Part shown: piece after piece, positions 8,685 to 18,149 of the stretch
How positions within the stretch are numbered: position 1 is the stretch's first letter
Layout of the letters: each line of letters starts with the position of its first letter
NCBI RefSeq assembly: GCF_005311025.1
Contig: NZ_CP031747.1
Coordinates: 2,602,954 to 2,666,953 of the forward strand
Reading direction: 5' to 3'
DNA length: 64,000 nucleotides
Origin: Alcaligenes faecalis
GTDB taxonomy: Bacteria; Pseudomonadota; Gammaproteobacteria; Burkholderiales; Burkholderiaceae_B
The notes under the pieces: model-generated
What the model was told of the DNA's origin: nothing
The model's database searches: none
What the model saw: only the letters and a program-made list of their open reading frames with translations
Made by a program: the position numbers and the translations under genes

Positions 8685-11243
8685 TTACTTGATTTCCTTT
8701 CTGTCCTTGTCCAGCATCGCGCGCAGCAGGCTTTGACCACCCTCGACCACCGCAAACTCGCCATAACGGGCGGCATCGAAGCGATCTGCCGAACCTTCAG
8801 CGAAGAACCAGGCATCTGTTCCAGGCGTCCAGTTACTGCGGTGACGACGCATGCGCAAGCGCATCACATCGGAAGGTTCAGCCACAGGGCCTCCTTCACT
8901 CCACAGACGCTCCTGGCCGTCCTGCTCCAGATAAACACCCTTGAGCTGCGCCACCTTGTTCTCATCCAGCTGCACCGCCACAACAACCCATTGCTGAGCG
9001 TCCATCTTGGCAAGCGCATCCTTGGGCAAGCCCCAGGACAGGGTAGACAAGTTCTGCGACAGGGCAAAGTTCAAGGACATATAGTCGCCCTGCATCAGCG
9101 AACGGGGATCCACCGGAGCCAGCTCCAGCAAGACCGTCTGACCATCGCTCAAGATACGTTCTTTTTGCACGATGGCCACGTTGGCCACACCCAGCACCAA
9201 CACAGTCCCCAATAGAACACTGGCAACAATACCCTTGGGTGCCTCCTGCGGCGCTGCTAACGCCGCTTTCTTCTTGCGGCTCAACTGACCCAAATAGGCA
9301 AAGACCAGACATCCCACTCCGGTTGCCAGCAACAGTTCGGCCTTGTCCAGCAAACTGATATTCAGGATGTAATACAGACGCCAGAGGCAGAACAGGCCCA
9401 TTGCCACGGCCACCGCCAACAAGCTGAGATAACGCCAGGCATAAGCCACCAGAATCCAGCTCAAGGCCAGGGCCACTGGCGGATAGGGTGTCCAGACCGC
9501 GCACAAAGCGGCCATCCCCAGCAAGGCAATGCCATAACCCAGGGGCTGGTCACGCCAGCCGCGCCAATAAAACGCCAGTATCGCCAAAGGAGCCATGGCC
9601 AGCAGAAAGCCAGCTACGGTCAGGTACGGCCGCGACTCGTCCCAGAAGGGCATGGAATAAAACAGCGTGCCCGCCGAAACAAGATGAATCTGGGAAGCGA
9701 GCAGCAAGGACCAGAACAAGGGCAGCCAGAAATGCGGCTTGCGCTCACCACGCAGATAAAAATGCCCCAGCAACAAGGCGGCAAAAAACATGAATGCCGC
9801 GGGCATTTCCAGCACCCAATAAGGCATCATGGTCCAGCGATCAAACAAGCGCTCGATCACCAGAAACTCGATCGCGGCCAGTGCCCAAATCACCAGCAAC
9901 ATGCGCAATACGAACTGGCCTTTGGCAAGTCTGTACAGCAAGGTGCTGATCACGACGGCTATCATGGCGCTGGCCTCAGGTGGCCAGGGGTAGCGCATGT
10001 CCACAAGCGGCACGCTCAGCAAGAGCAGCGCACACGCAACCCAGCCGCCGACCAGATCCCGGCTGGGTACGGTGTGAGCCTTGCCAAACAGCACGGGGGA
10101 CACCAGAGCCATGATGCCGCCCAGTACACCTAGCGCTTCCAGACTCAAATCCAGAGAAACAGCCAGGTACAGCAGAATAATCAGCGGTAACAGCAGGTAG
10201 AGGAACAGCTTGATCACGCGCAGATACCAGGGGTGATGCTCGTCACTATCCTGAGCGTCAGCTTGAACACTAGCCTGTGCGTTGGCCAGGGTCTCTGCTG
10301 TTGAGGCGGCAGGACTTGTTGCCATCGCTGCGTTCACTGGTGCTTGAGTTGCGGCCGCTTCGCCACCATGAGTCCGTCGCCAATGGACGACCTGTTGCTG
10401 CAGGAAGCGCAGCAAGCCCAGGCCCAGGCCCACAATCACCACCACGATCAGCAGAAACGCATCGCTTGCATACTCGATAATCAGCATGCTCAAGGAGCCA
10501 TACGCACCGAACGAGGCCAAGGACATGATCAGCAAATCCGGGCGGCGGTAGTGATAAATACCGTACAGCACCAGGAACAGGACCAGTCCCAGCAGGAAGT
10601 TGCCTTCCATGACCTGGGCACCGATGAAAAAACCCACCGCAATTGCTGCCACACGCGGCACGATGCGCCACGGGTCATGACGCGCACGCCAGATGGTTTC
10701 GGCGGCCAGCAACAACAGCGCATTGACTGCCAAAGCTAGCAAGGTCTGCGAGGTGTAACTGCGCCCGAACCAGCCCAAGCGGGCAACATCAATCCACAAG
10801 TACAAGGCGGTATTGATCAGTACCAGCCACAGCACCGACAGAAAGACACTGCGCACTGTGAATACCCAAGGTATGATCAGCACAGTCCACAATGCGAAAA
10901 GCTGCCAAGGGTCTGCGCCAGTCTGATAAGTCTGGCCAATCAGCGCCAGCAAACCGCCCGTGGCCACGGCGGCCAGGCCGGTCAAAGCAGCAGGCACTCC
11001 CAGATCATGACCCCAGCCACCGGAACGTCGGCGAAACAGCAAGGCCAGCCCTGCAGAAACCAGCACGGCGCCTTGAGCCAGGGCAAATTTGGCTACGTGC
11101 CCCCAGTTTTCCCAATTGGCCGCAATCCAGGTCACCAGACCACTAGCGAGCAGCAAAACGGCCAAACCCCAGGCCAGTTTTGTCAGAAACACTCGCCAGT
11201 CTGTGGGCCATACGTTAGTCTTGTCAGGTCTCATAACTTGCAT
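8685..11243 (-). CDS. DUF2157 / GDYXXLXY-domain polytopic membrane protein
   Basis: Large inner-membrane protein of about 852 residues with some twenty predicted hydrophobic segments. The N-terminal part resembles DUF2157 (first TM pair LAWGLAVLLLASGLVTWIAA), the middle resembles DUF4401, and the soluble C-terminus carries the GDYXXLXY signature (MQGDYMSLNF), so it is a fusion of modules that are separate genes in some bacteria. A low-complexity Ala/Gln/Thr linker lies around residue 300. Start is uncertain: the frame is open to 11318, which would overlap topB's start; ATG 11243 has GAGGTG 11 nt upstream and ATG 11234 is the alternative. It is divergent from topB. Function is unknown; the family is thought to be envelope-associated. 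Confidence 0.85.
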   Translation of the reverse strand: MQVMRPDKTNVWPTDWRVFLTKLAWGLAVLLLASGLVTWIAANWENWGHVAKFALAQGAVLVSAGLALLFRRRSGGWGHDLGVPAALTGLAAVATGGLLALIGQTYQTGADPWQLFALWTVLIIPWVFTVRSVFLSVLWLVLINTALYLWIDVARLGWFGRSYTSQTLLALAVNALLLLAAETIWRARHDPWRIVPRVAAIAVGFFIGAQVMEGNFLLGLVLFLVLYGIYHYRRPDLLIMSLASFGAYGSLSMLIIEYASDAFLLIVVVIVGLGLGLLRFLQQQVVHWRRTHGGEAAATQAPVNAAMATSPAASTAETLANAQASVQADAQDSDEHHPWYLRVIKLFLYLLLPLIILLYLAVSLDLSLEALGVLGGIMALVSPVLFGKAHTVPSRDLVGGWVACALLLLSVPLVDMRYPWPPEASAMIAVVISTLLYRLAKGQFVLRMLLVIWALAAIEFLVIERLFDRWTMMPYWVLEMPAAFMFFAALLLGHFYLRGERKPHFWLPLFWSLLLASQIHLVSAGTLFYSMPFWDESRPYLTVAGFLLAMAPLAILAFYWRGWRDQPLGYGIALLGMAALCAVWTPYPPVALALSWILVAYAWRYLSLLAVAVAMGLFCLWRLYYILNISLLDKAELLLATGVGCLVFAYLGQLSRKKKAALAAPQEAPKGIVASVLLGTVLVLGVANVAIVQKERILSDGQTVLLELAPVDPRSLMQGDYMSLNFALSQNLSTLSWGLPKDALAKMDAQQWVVVAVQLDENKVAQLKGVYLEQDGQERLWSEGGPVAEPSDVMRLRMRRHRSNWTPGTDAWFFAEGSADRFDAARYGEFAVVEGGQSLLRAMLDKDRKEIK

Positions 11244-11305
11244 AGAGGGATAAGCACCTCGTATCATTTCGCGCATTGCAGCGCAGTTGCTGTCACTGGA
11301 ATCAT

Positions 11306-13900
11306 ATGGATAAAACACTAATCATTGCCGAGAAACCTTCAGTCGCCGTAGATATCTCGCGGGCATTGGGCGGTTTCACTCGAGAAGGTGATTATTTCGA
11401 AAGCGATCGCTATGTGCTGGCCTCCAGCATCGGCCATCTGCTGGGCCTGGTGGCCCCTAATGATCCGGTCCGCGGCAAGTGGAGCTTCACACATCTACCT
11501 GTTATTCCCCCTCAGTTTGAGCTCAACCCGACTGACAAGAAATCGACTGAGCGCTTGAAACTGCTGGTCAAGCTGATCAAACGAAAAGATGTCACCGCTG
11601 TTATTAATGCCTGTGACGCGGGGCGCGAGGGTGAGCTGATTTTTCGCTACATTATGCAGTACGCCGGCGCGAAAAAACCGGTGCAAAGGCTTTGGTTACG
11701 TTCGATGACACAATCGGCGATCCGTGAAGCATTTGAAAACCTGCGCGACGATGAAGACATGAAACCGCTGGAAGCGGCGGCCCGTTCGCGCGCTGAAGCG
11801 GACTGGCTGGTGGGCATTAATGGCACGCGTGCCATGACGGCTTTCAATAGCAAGGATGGCGGTTTTTTCAAAACCCCCGTGGGCCGTGTGCAAACCCCCA
11901 CGCTGGCTATCGTGAACGAGCGCGAGAACCGCATTCGCCAGTTCGTGTCGCGCGATTACTGGGAAGTACATGCAGACTTTATTGCCGCTGCAGGCCTGTA
12001 CACCGGCCGCTGGTTCGATCCCAAGTTCGTCAAAGACGAGCATGACCCCGAGAAAAAAGACTCGCGTCTGTGGTCCCTGACGGCGGCCCAAACCATTGTG
12101 GCCGCGTGCCGCGAGCAACCCGGCGTAGTCACCGAGGAATCCAAGCCCAGCACGCAGATGTCGCCCGCCTTGTTTGATTTGACCTCGCTGCAACGCGAAG
12201 CCAACTCGCGCTTCGGCTTCTCTGCCAAGACCACCTTGTCCTTGGCGCAGACGCTATACGAACGCCACAAGGCGCTGACTTACCCCCGTACCGATTCGCG
12301 CTATCTGCCTGAAGACTATATAAGTACGGTGCAAGAAACCATGCGTGCGCTGGCTGACAGCGGTACGCCTGCCAGCGCTTCGGTACAGCCGTTTGCGCAG
12401 GAAGTGGTCGAGCAGAAATGGGTCAAGCCCAACCGTCGGATTTTCGACAATAAAAAGGTTTCGGATCACTTTGCCATCATCCCCACCTTGCAGGTGCCTC
12501 GGGAGCTGAGTGATGCCGAACACAAAATTTACGAGCTGATCAGCCGTCGCTTCCTGGCCGTGTTCTTCCCGGCCGCGGAGTTCCGCGTCACCACGCGTAT
12601 TACGCAGGTGTCCGGTCACCACTTCAAGACGGAAGGCAAAGTGCTGGTCAAACCGGGCTGGCTGGCTATTTATGGCCGCGATGCCCAAGGTGAAGATGCC
12701 TCCCTGGTGCCGGTTGCTGACGGCGAGAAGGTTCGCACTGAAGACGTGAACACCAAGGCCCTGGCTACCAAGCCACCTGCACGCTTTACGGAAGCGACCC
12801 TGCTGTCGGCCATGGAAAGCGCCGGCAAACTGGTAGATGACGAAGCCTTGCGCGAAGCCATGTCCGAGCGCGGTCTGGGTACGCCAGCCACTCGTGCTGC
12901 CATTATTGAAGGTCTGCTGAACGAAGCCTACTTGCGTCGTGAAGGCCGCGAACTGGTGCCTAGCGCCAAGGCACGTCAACTGATGACTTTATTGTCCGGT
13001 CTGGGCGTGAGCGAACTGACTTCGCCCGAACTGACTGGCGAGTGGGAGCACCAGCTCAAGCAGATCGAGCAACGTCAGCTGGATCGGGACGTGTTCATGC
13101 GTGAAATCGCGCAGATGACGCAAGTTATCGTCAAGCGCGCGAAAGAATATGAGCGCGACACGGTTCCGGGTGATTACGCGACCTTGCAGACTCCATGCCC
13201 TAAGTGTGGTGGCGTGGTCAAAGAAAATTACCGTCGTTATGCCTGCACGGCTTGCGATTTCTCTATCGGCAAGCACCCCGGTGGTCGCACCTTCGAGCTG
13301 CCTGAAGTTGAAGAGCTGCTTGCCAAGAAAGAACTGGGCCCACTGCCTGGTTTCATCAGCAAGATGGGTCGTCCCTTTGCGGCACTTTTACGCATTACCG
13401 ACGAGTACAAGCTGGAGTTCGACTTCGGCCAGAACGACGACGATGATGACGAAGCCCTGGATTTCAGCGGCCAGACCCCGGTCGGCCCCTGCCCCAAGTG
13501 CCAGTCTCCCGTCTTTGAGCACGGTTTGCGCTATTTGTGTGAAAAGTCCGTTGGCCCTTCCAAGAGCTGCGACTTCCGTAGCGGCAAGGTGATCTTGCAG
13601 CAAGAGATCACCCGCGAGCAGATGGCCAAGTTGCTGGGTGAGGGCAAGACAGACTTGCTGGATGGTTTCGTGTCCTCGCGCACCAACCGCAAGTTCAAAG
13701 CCTTCCTGGTGCGTCAGGCAGACGGCAAGATCGGCTTTGAGTTCGAGCCTCGTCCAGAGAAGCCAGGTCGCAAGTCGGCCGCCAAGAAAACGGCGACCAA
13801 AGCGGTGGCTAAAAAGACGGCCGTGAAGAAAACAGCGGCTAAGAAGACGAGCGCTAAAAAATCGGCCACCAAAAAAACGGCCGCTAAAACCGCACAATAA
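11306..13900 (+). CDS. topB: DNA topoisomerase III with H1-like lysine/alanine tail
   Basis: Type IA topoisomerase, 864 residues. The N-terminal Toprim domain begins MDKTLIIAEKPSVAVDISRA and contains NACDAGREGELIFRY; the active-site tyrosine is Tyr326 in ALTYPRTDSRYL. Two cysteine clusters near the C-terminus (CPKCGG...CTAC and CPKCQS...) resemble topoisomerase zinc ribbons. The last ~40 residues are almost only Lys, Ala and Thr in repeats such as KKTAAKKTSAKK, like bacterial histone-H1 analogues, and should bind DNA non-specifically. The ATG at 11306 immediately precedes the conserved N-terminus. It relaxes negative supercoils and decatenates replication or recombination intermediates. Confidence 0.95.
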   Translation: MDKTLIIAEKPSVAVDISRALGGFTREGDYFESDRYVLASSIGHLLGLVAPNDPVRGKWSFTHLPVIPPQFELNPTDKKSTERLKLLVKLIKRKDVTAVINACDAGREGELIFRYIMQYAGAKKPVQRLWLRSMTQSAIREAFENLRDDEDMKPLEAAARSRAEADWLVGINGTRAMTAFNSKDGGFFKTPVGRVQTPTLAIVNERENRIRQFVSRDYWEVHADFIAAAGLYTGRWFDPKFVKDEHDPEKKDSRLWSLTAAQTIVAACREQPGVVTEESKPSTQMSPALFDLTSLQREANSRFGFSAKTTLSLAQTLYERHKALTYPRTDSRYLPEDYISTVQETMRALADSGTPASASVQPFAQEVVEQKWVKPNRRIFDNKKVSDHFAIIPTLQVPRELSDAEHKIYELISRRFLAVFFPAAEFRVTTRITQVSGHHFKTEGKVLVKPGWLAIYGRDAQGEDASLVPVADGEKVRTEDVNTKALATKPPARFTEATLLSAMESAGKLVDDEALREAMSERGLGTPATRAAIIEGLLNEAYLRREGRELVPSAKARQLMTLLSGLGVSELTSPELTGEWEHQLKQIEQRQLDRDVFMREIAQMTQVIVKRAKEYERDTVPGDYATLQTPCPKCGGVVKENYRRYACTACDFSIGKHPGGRTFELPEVEELLAKKELGPLPGFISKMGRPFAALLRITDEYKLEFDFGQNDDDDDEALDFSGQTPVGPCPKCQSPVFEHGLRYLCEKSVGPSKSCDFRSGKVILQQEITREQMAKLLGEGKTDLLDGFVSSRTNRKFKAFLVRQADGKIGFEFEPRPEKPGRKSAAKKTATKAVAKKTAVKKTAAKKTSAKKSATKKTAAKTAQ

Positions 13901-13950
13901 TCTGCCGGCCCACTACATCGATCGCAACAAGGCCCGCGCCATCAACTGCA

Positions 13951-13992
13951 CCCCAAAAGTTGGATATTGATCCAACCTTTGGGGTGTTTTTT
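13951..13992 (+). terminator. Rho-independent terminator of topB
   Basis: A 15-bp stem with one G-U/mismatch position (13951-13965 with 13970-13984), a 4-nt loop and the tail TGTTTTTTA, 50 bp after the topB stop. The arm sequence CCCCAAAAGTTGGAT also resembles ends of some IS3-type elements, but no transposase is near, so the terminator reading is preferred. Confidence 0.82.
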
Positions 13993-14060
13993 ATGCCCCA
14001 CCACGTGACACCTCGCTAGCCGACCCACCCGCATTTTCTCTGTCAGCCGACTTATATTAA

Positions 14061-14079
14061 AATAAGAATCGTTTTTATT
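14061..14079 (+). promoter_or_regulatory. Probable Fur box upstream of the FecI gene
   Basis: AATAAGAATCGTTTTTATT is a near-perfect dyad that matches the A/T-rich pattern of Fur operators (consensus of GATAAT-type hexamers). It sits about 50 bp upstream of the sigma-factor gene of an iron-uptake cluster, which is where Fur control is expected. Confidence 0.65.
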
Positions 14080-14129
14080 TACCTTGCCGATTCTGCTCCT
14101 ATTTTTGCCTCGCAGGCAGCTTCCCACCC

Positions 14130-14660
14130 ATGCCGACAGAACCCCGTGCTTCATCCCGCCACCGGCGCAATTCGCTGGTCGACGCCTTATGCGAACACTA
14201 CGATGATCTGCTGGCTCAATTACGCCGCCGCTTTGGTGCTCATCATTTTGCACAGGATGTGCTGCACGACGCCTGCCTGCGTTTGCTGGAACGCCCCCAG
14301 CGCCCTGAACCCCGCTCCCCCCTGGCCCTGCTACGGCGCATCTTGCACCATCTGGCGATTGATCGCTACCGCCATGACCAGCGCCGATGCAAGCACGACG
14401 AGGGTCACTTCTGGCCCGAAGACCAGGTATGCCCGGCGGCCACTCCTGAACAGCATGCGTGTACCCGTCAAGCATTGGACCACCTGATGCAAGCGATTCA
14501 GACGTTGCCTCCCCGCTGCCAGGAGGTATTCATCTTGCATAAGATTCACCATATCAGCCAGGCAGACGTCGCTCGCCTGCAAGCTATCTCGGTCAAAACC
14601 GTAGAAAAACATATACGGCTGGGCATGGCGCATTGTCGCCGTCATATGGAGCGTTATTAA
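14130..14660 (+). CDS. FecI-type ECF RNA polymerase sigma factor
   Basis: 176-residue extracytoplasmic-function sigma factor of the iron-starvation class. Region 2 is visible in VDALCEHYDDLLAQLRRRFG ... AQDVLHDACLRLLE, and region 4 in QTLPPRCQEVFILHKIHHIS with the helix-turn-helix QADVARLQAISVKTVEKHI. It is directly followed, without spacing (TAA then ATG), by a FecR-type regulator and then a TonB receptor with a signalling domain, the classic cell-surface signalling arrangement. It is expected to direct RNA polymerase to the receptor promoter when the cognate ferric siderophore is sensed. The preceding Fur box indicates repression by iron. Confidence 0.93.
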   Translation: MPTEPRASSRHRRNSLVDALCEHYDDLLAQLRRRFGAHHFAQDVLHDACLRLLERPQRPEPRSPLALLRRILHHLAIDRYRHDQRRCKHDEGHFWPEDQVCPAATPEQHACTRQALDHLMQAIQTLPPRCQEVFILHKIHHISQADVARLQAISVKTVEKHIRLGMAHCRRHMERY

Positions 14661-15548
14661 ATGAGTTCCACTCCTGGCCCCATCCCGCCCGCTCAAGATC
14701 CAGCTACTGAATCCCAACTGGACGAACTGCTCAATCAAAATCAGGGAACACTGCGTGAGCAATTTCCTTTGCCAGACCTAGAACAACTGGCTCGCCAGGC
14801 CAACGAACGTAAACGCAAACGAGAACGGCGACGCGCTAGCTCCGGCTTGCTGGTTCTCGCAATCGCGGCAACAGGACTGTGGTACGGGAACCCGGCTTGG
14901 CAACACGAATCGATTAGCAGCATGGCTCACGCTCAGCAACGCGTTACGCTATCCGATGGTTCGATCGCCGTCCTGGACCGTGATACCCGGCTATCGGTCA
15001 CCTGGCGGCTACGTAGCCGGGACATACAGATGGAGCAGGGCCGGGCATATTTCGATGTCAGCCACTCGGCCTGGCGTCCATTCCAGGTGCAGGCCGGCAC
15101 GGTACAAGTCCGCGTCCTGGGCACACGTTTTGCGGTTGAACACAAGCCCGATACCGTTGCCGTGATCGTAGAGCAAGGACGGGTGCAGGTCCGCGACCAG
15201 GCACATCACCCGGACATCCTCCGTGTCTTGCAGGCTGATCAACGGCTGCTAGTCGATGCTGCCGGGATGGGACAAATTGAAACTGTGCAGGCCGACACGC
15301 TGCTGGCCTGGCAACGCGGTCAACTGCTGATCAATGATTTACCCCTGGAGCAAGCATTGCATCAACTACAAGCTTATCTGCCGCAAACCCTGCGGGTGTT
15401 GGACCCTGCCTTGGCCCAACGCAGAGTCAGCGCCGTTTTTCAGCTTACGGCTTTGGACCAACTGCCAGCCTTGCTACCCCAGGTCTGGTCAATCGAGCTT
15501 CAGCCACAGGCTGATGGCAGCCTACTGGTCCTCCCCCTTAAAAAGTAA
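14661..15548 (+). CDS. FecR family transmembrane sigma-factor regulator
   Basis: 295-residue inner-membrane regulator. A short cytoplasmic N-terminus rich in charged residues is followed by one membrane segment (about residues 52-68, SGLLVLAIAATGLWYG) and a periplasmic FecR domain (VTLSDGSIAVLDRDTRLSV, GRAYFDVSHSAWRPFQVQAG, VRVLGTRFAV). It would bind the receptor's signalling domain in the periplasm and control the adjacent FecI factor. The ATG begins at the base after the sigma-factor stop. The N-terminal anti-sigma part is less conserved than the rest. Confidence 0.92.
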   Translation: MSSTPGPIPPAQDPATESQLDELLNQNQGTLREQFPLPDLEQLARQANERKRKRERRRASSGLLVLAIAATGLWYGNPAWQHESISSMAHAQQRVTLSDGSIAVLDRDTRLSVTWRLRSRDIQMEQGRAYFDVSHSAWRPFQVQAGTVQVRVLGTRFAVEHKPDTVAVIVEQGRVQVRDQAHHPDILRVLQADQRLLVDAAGMGQIETVQADTLLAWQRGQLLINDLPLEQALHQLQAYLPQTLRVLDPALAQRRVSAVFQLTALDQLPALLPQVWSIELQPQADGSLLVLPLKK

Positions 15549-15627
15549 TTCTTTGTAAGCGAGGTAGGGAAGCCGGTCTTCTGAATCGGCTTAGCTATAT
15601 CAGTCCTCCTTTCAAGGTACTTTGTCC

Positions 15628-18138
15628 ATGCGCCTGACGCTCTCTACTCCCTTGGCTGTCCTGGCTCTGGCCAGCATTGGCACCGCTGTTCATGCCCAGA
15701 CCCTAAGTTTCAATCTACCCGCCCAGCCTTTGGGCACCGCGTTAACCCAGATTGCCAGTCAAGCAGGCATACAAGTCTTTTTCACTCAGGATCTGGTCGA
15801 GCATCGCCTGTCTCCCCCCTTGCAAGGCAGCTACACCGCTGCTCAAGCCTTGCACGCCGTACTGAACGGCTCGGGACTGGCCCCTCGGCAGGTCGGGGCC
15901 GACTCCTACACCTTGCAGACCGTCCCTTCGCAGGCCCAGGACGCCCCTATCCGACAAGGTGAGACACTGGCCGCCGTTACCGTTGTGGCCTCACGGACCC
16001 CAAAATCCATTGACGAAACCGCCAACACGGTCTGGGTCATTGACTCAAAACAAATTGCCGAGCAAACCGGTGCAGGCGCCTCCCTGAAGCAAATGCTGGG
16101 ACAACTGATTCCCGGACTGGATCTGGGAGGGCAATCCCGCACCAATGCAGGCCAATACCTGCGAGGCCGTCCCACTCAAGTCATGATCGACGGCATTTCT
16201 CTGAACGGCTCGCGTCAGTTAAGCCGACAGTTTGATTCCATTGATCCTTTCAATATCGAACGCATTGAAGTCCTGTCAGGGGCCACCGCTATCCACGGAG
16301 GCAACGCCACAGGCGGGATCATCAATATCATTACCAAACGCGCCGAACCCGGTCCGGCTCGGTTTGTCTCCGAGCTGGGGGTACGAAGCGGCTTGCAAGC
16401 GGGCGATGACCTGAACACCACCCTGTCGCAATCCGTAGAAGGCGGCAACGACACCCTCCAAGGGCGACTGGCCTTGTCACTGACCCGTAATGGCGGCGCC
16501 TATGACAGTCAAGGTGAACGCGTCCTGCCCGACATTACACAAACAGACTTGCAATGGAACCGGTCCCTGGATCTGATGGGCTCTTTGAATGTGGATCTGC
16601 AAGAGGCGGGCGAGTTGCGTCTACTGGCGCAATACTACGATTCCGGCTTTAAACCGGGCAAAGCCCTGTGGCTACGTCCCGGTCCCAATGACAATATTCT
16701 CAACCCGTCGGAACTGGATATACGCAGCGGTTTTGACTCGGACTATAAGCCCCGCACCGAACGCCAGATTCTGGCGGCGGACTACTTCAAGGGTGATGTG
16801 CTCGGTGGCCAGGACCTGTATCTGAAGGCCTACTATCGCAATGAATCCATGCGTTTTTATCCCTACCCGGATTCAGACGCCAACCCGCTTGTTCCAGGCA
16901 AACGCATCTACAACTGGAGTGTTTCAACTCAGGAAACCCAGACGTACGGGCTGAAAGCCATGCTCAACAAGGACTGGGACCGCTTCAGCTTGAACTACGG
17001 TGTGGACTACGATCACGAAACCTTCAAAGCCACCCAAACCATGTTCGACATCAACAAAGCGATGGACAGTGGGGGCCTGGAGTTTGACAAGGTGGCCAGC
17101 CTGCCGCGCTACCCCGGTTTTCGCAATCACATATTGGGGGCCTTCGCACAGGCTGACCTGCATCTAACTGACAAACTAAGCCTGAGCGCTGGAGTGCGCA
17201 AGCAACACGTCCGTGTGCAGGTGAATGACTTTGTTCAGGGGATACAGCAACGCCTGGTTCTATCGGGCTACGGCCAGTCTGCCGATTCCATTCCAGGCGG
17301 GCGCAACAGCTATGGGACGACCTTGTTCAATGCCGGCTTGATCTACAAGCTCAGCCCGGCACAGCAAGTATGGGCGAATTACTCCGAGGGTTTTGAACTG
17401 GCCGATCCTGCTAAATACTATGGAACAGGCGCCAGCTATTCACTGATCGACAATCACTGGACACTGGGTCGCCACATCAGCGTGACAGACTCCTCCATGG
17501 CGGCCATCAAAACCCGCTCGACCGAAGTGGGCTGGCGCTACAACGACGGCCCACTCTCTGCCCAGGTCGCCTTGTTCCATTCGCAATCGGACAAGTCGAT
17601 CGCCCTGAACCGCAGCACGTTAAATATCTCACTGGTGGACTCCAAAGTACGTAACTACGGTCTGGAAGGACAAGTAGACCTGCGCCTGAACGATGGCTGG
17701 AGCACGGGAGCCAGCTTGCTCTTGATTCGCAATGAAGAGCTGAAAGACGGCCGCTGGCAGCGACGCGGTATTTACTACTCCAGCCCGTCCAAAGCCACCG
17801 CCTATATTGGCAAGCAAGGCAATAACTGGGCCGTACGCGCTCAGGTGGCCCATTCGATGAAACTGCGCAGCGACATCCCCAGCGTGGGCGGCGGTCAGCA
17901 ACAAGAATCCTTGCCCAGCCTGACACTGGTCGACCTTCTGGGACGCTACCAGTTCGATCACAGCGCACAAGTCAAAGGCACGCTGTCACTGGGGATTCAG
18001 AACCTGTTCAATAAATCCTACGAAACTCGATGGGGTCAGCAGGCCAAGCTGATCTACAGCGGCATTATCTCCCCCAGCGTGCTGGATTTTCGGGGCCAAG
18101 GGCGCACCTACGCGCTGACCTACACCCTGCAATACTAA
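15628..18138 (+). CDS. TonB-dependent ferric-siderophore receptor with signalling domain
   Basis: 836-residue outer-membrane receptor. A signal peptide ends near VHAQ (about residue 24). It is followed by a Secretin/TonB N-terminal signalling domain (LSFNLPAQPLGTALTQIASQ to about residue 95), a TonB-box-like ETLAAVTVVA, the plug domain (VIDSKQIAEQTG ... GATAIHGGNATGGIINIITK) and a beta-barrel ending in aromatic Tyr (YALTYTLQY). The signalling domain agrees with the FecI/FecR genes upstream. The barrel is most reminiscent of hydroxamate-citrate (IutA/RhtA-type) receptors, but the ligand cannot be fixed from sequence. The ATG at 15628 starts the signal peptide; the TTG two codons upstream is less likely. 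Confidence 0.93.
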   Translation: MRLTLSTPLAVLALASIGTAVHAQTLSFNLPAQPLGTALTQIASQAGIQVFFTQDLVEHRLSPPLQGSYTAAQALHAVLNGSGLAPRQVGADSYTLQTVPSQAQDAPIRQGETLAAVTVVASRTPKSIDETANTVWVIDSKQIAEQTGAGASLKQMLGQLIPGLDLGGQSRTNAGQYLRGRPTQVMIDGISLNGSRQLSRQFDSIDPFNIERIEVLSGATAIHGGNATGGIINIITKRAEPGPARFVSELGVRSGLQAGDDLNTTLSQSVEGGNDTLQGRLALSLTRNGGAYDSQGERVLPDITQTDLQWNRSLDLMGSLNVDLQEAGELRLLAQYYDSGFKPGKALWLRPGPNDNILNPSELDIRSGFDSDYKPRTERQILAADYFKGDVLGGQDLYLKAYYRNESMRFYPYPDSDANPLVPGKRIYNWSVSTQETQTYGLKAMLNKDWDRFSLNYGVDYDHETFKATQTMFDINKAMDSGGLEFDKVASLPRYPGFRNHILGAFAQADLHLTDKLSLSAGVRKQHVRVQVNDFVQGIQQRLVLSGYGQSADSIPGGRNSYGTTLFNAGLIYKLSPAQQVWANYSEGFELADPAKYYGTGASYSLIDNHWTLGRHISVTDSSMAAIKTRSTEVGWRYNDGPLSAQVALFHSQSDKSIALNRSTLNISLVDSKVRNYGLEGQVDLRLNDGWSTGASLLLIRNEELKDGRWQRRGIYYSSPSKATAYIGKQGNNWAVRAQVAHSMKLRSDIPSVGGGQQQESLPSLTLVDLLGRYQFDHSAQVKGTLSLGIQNLFNKSYETRWGQQAKLIYSGIISPSVLDFRGQGRTYALTYTLQY

Positions 18139-18149
18139 GGAGCTTTCCC

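Noticed and set aside
13945-13992. Sequence resembling IS3-type element ends after topB
   Set aside because: It forms a good stem with a T tract right after the gene and no transposase is nearby, so a terminator explains it better.
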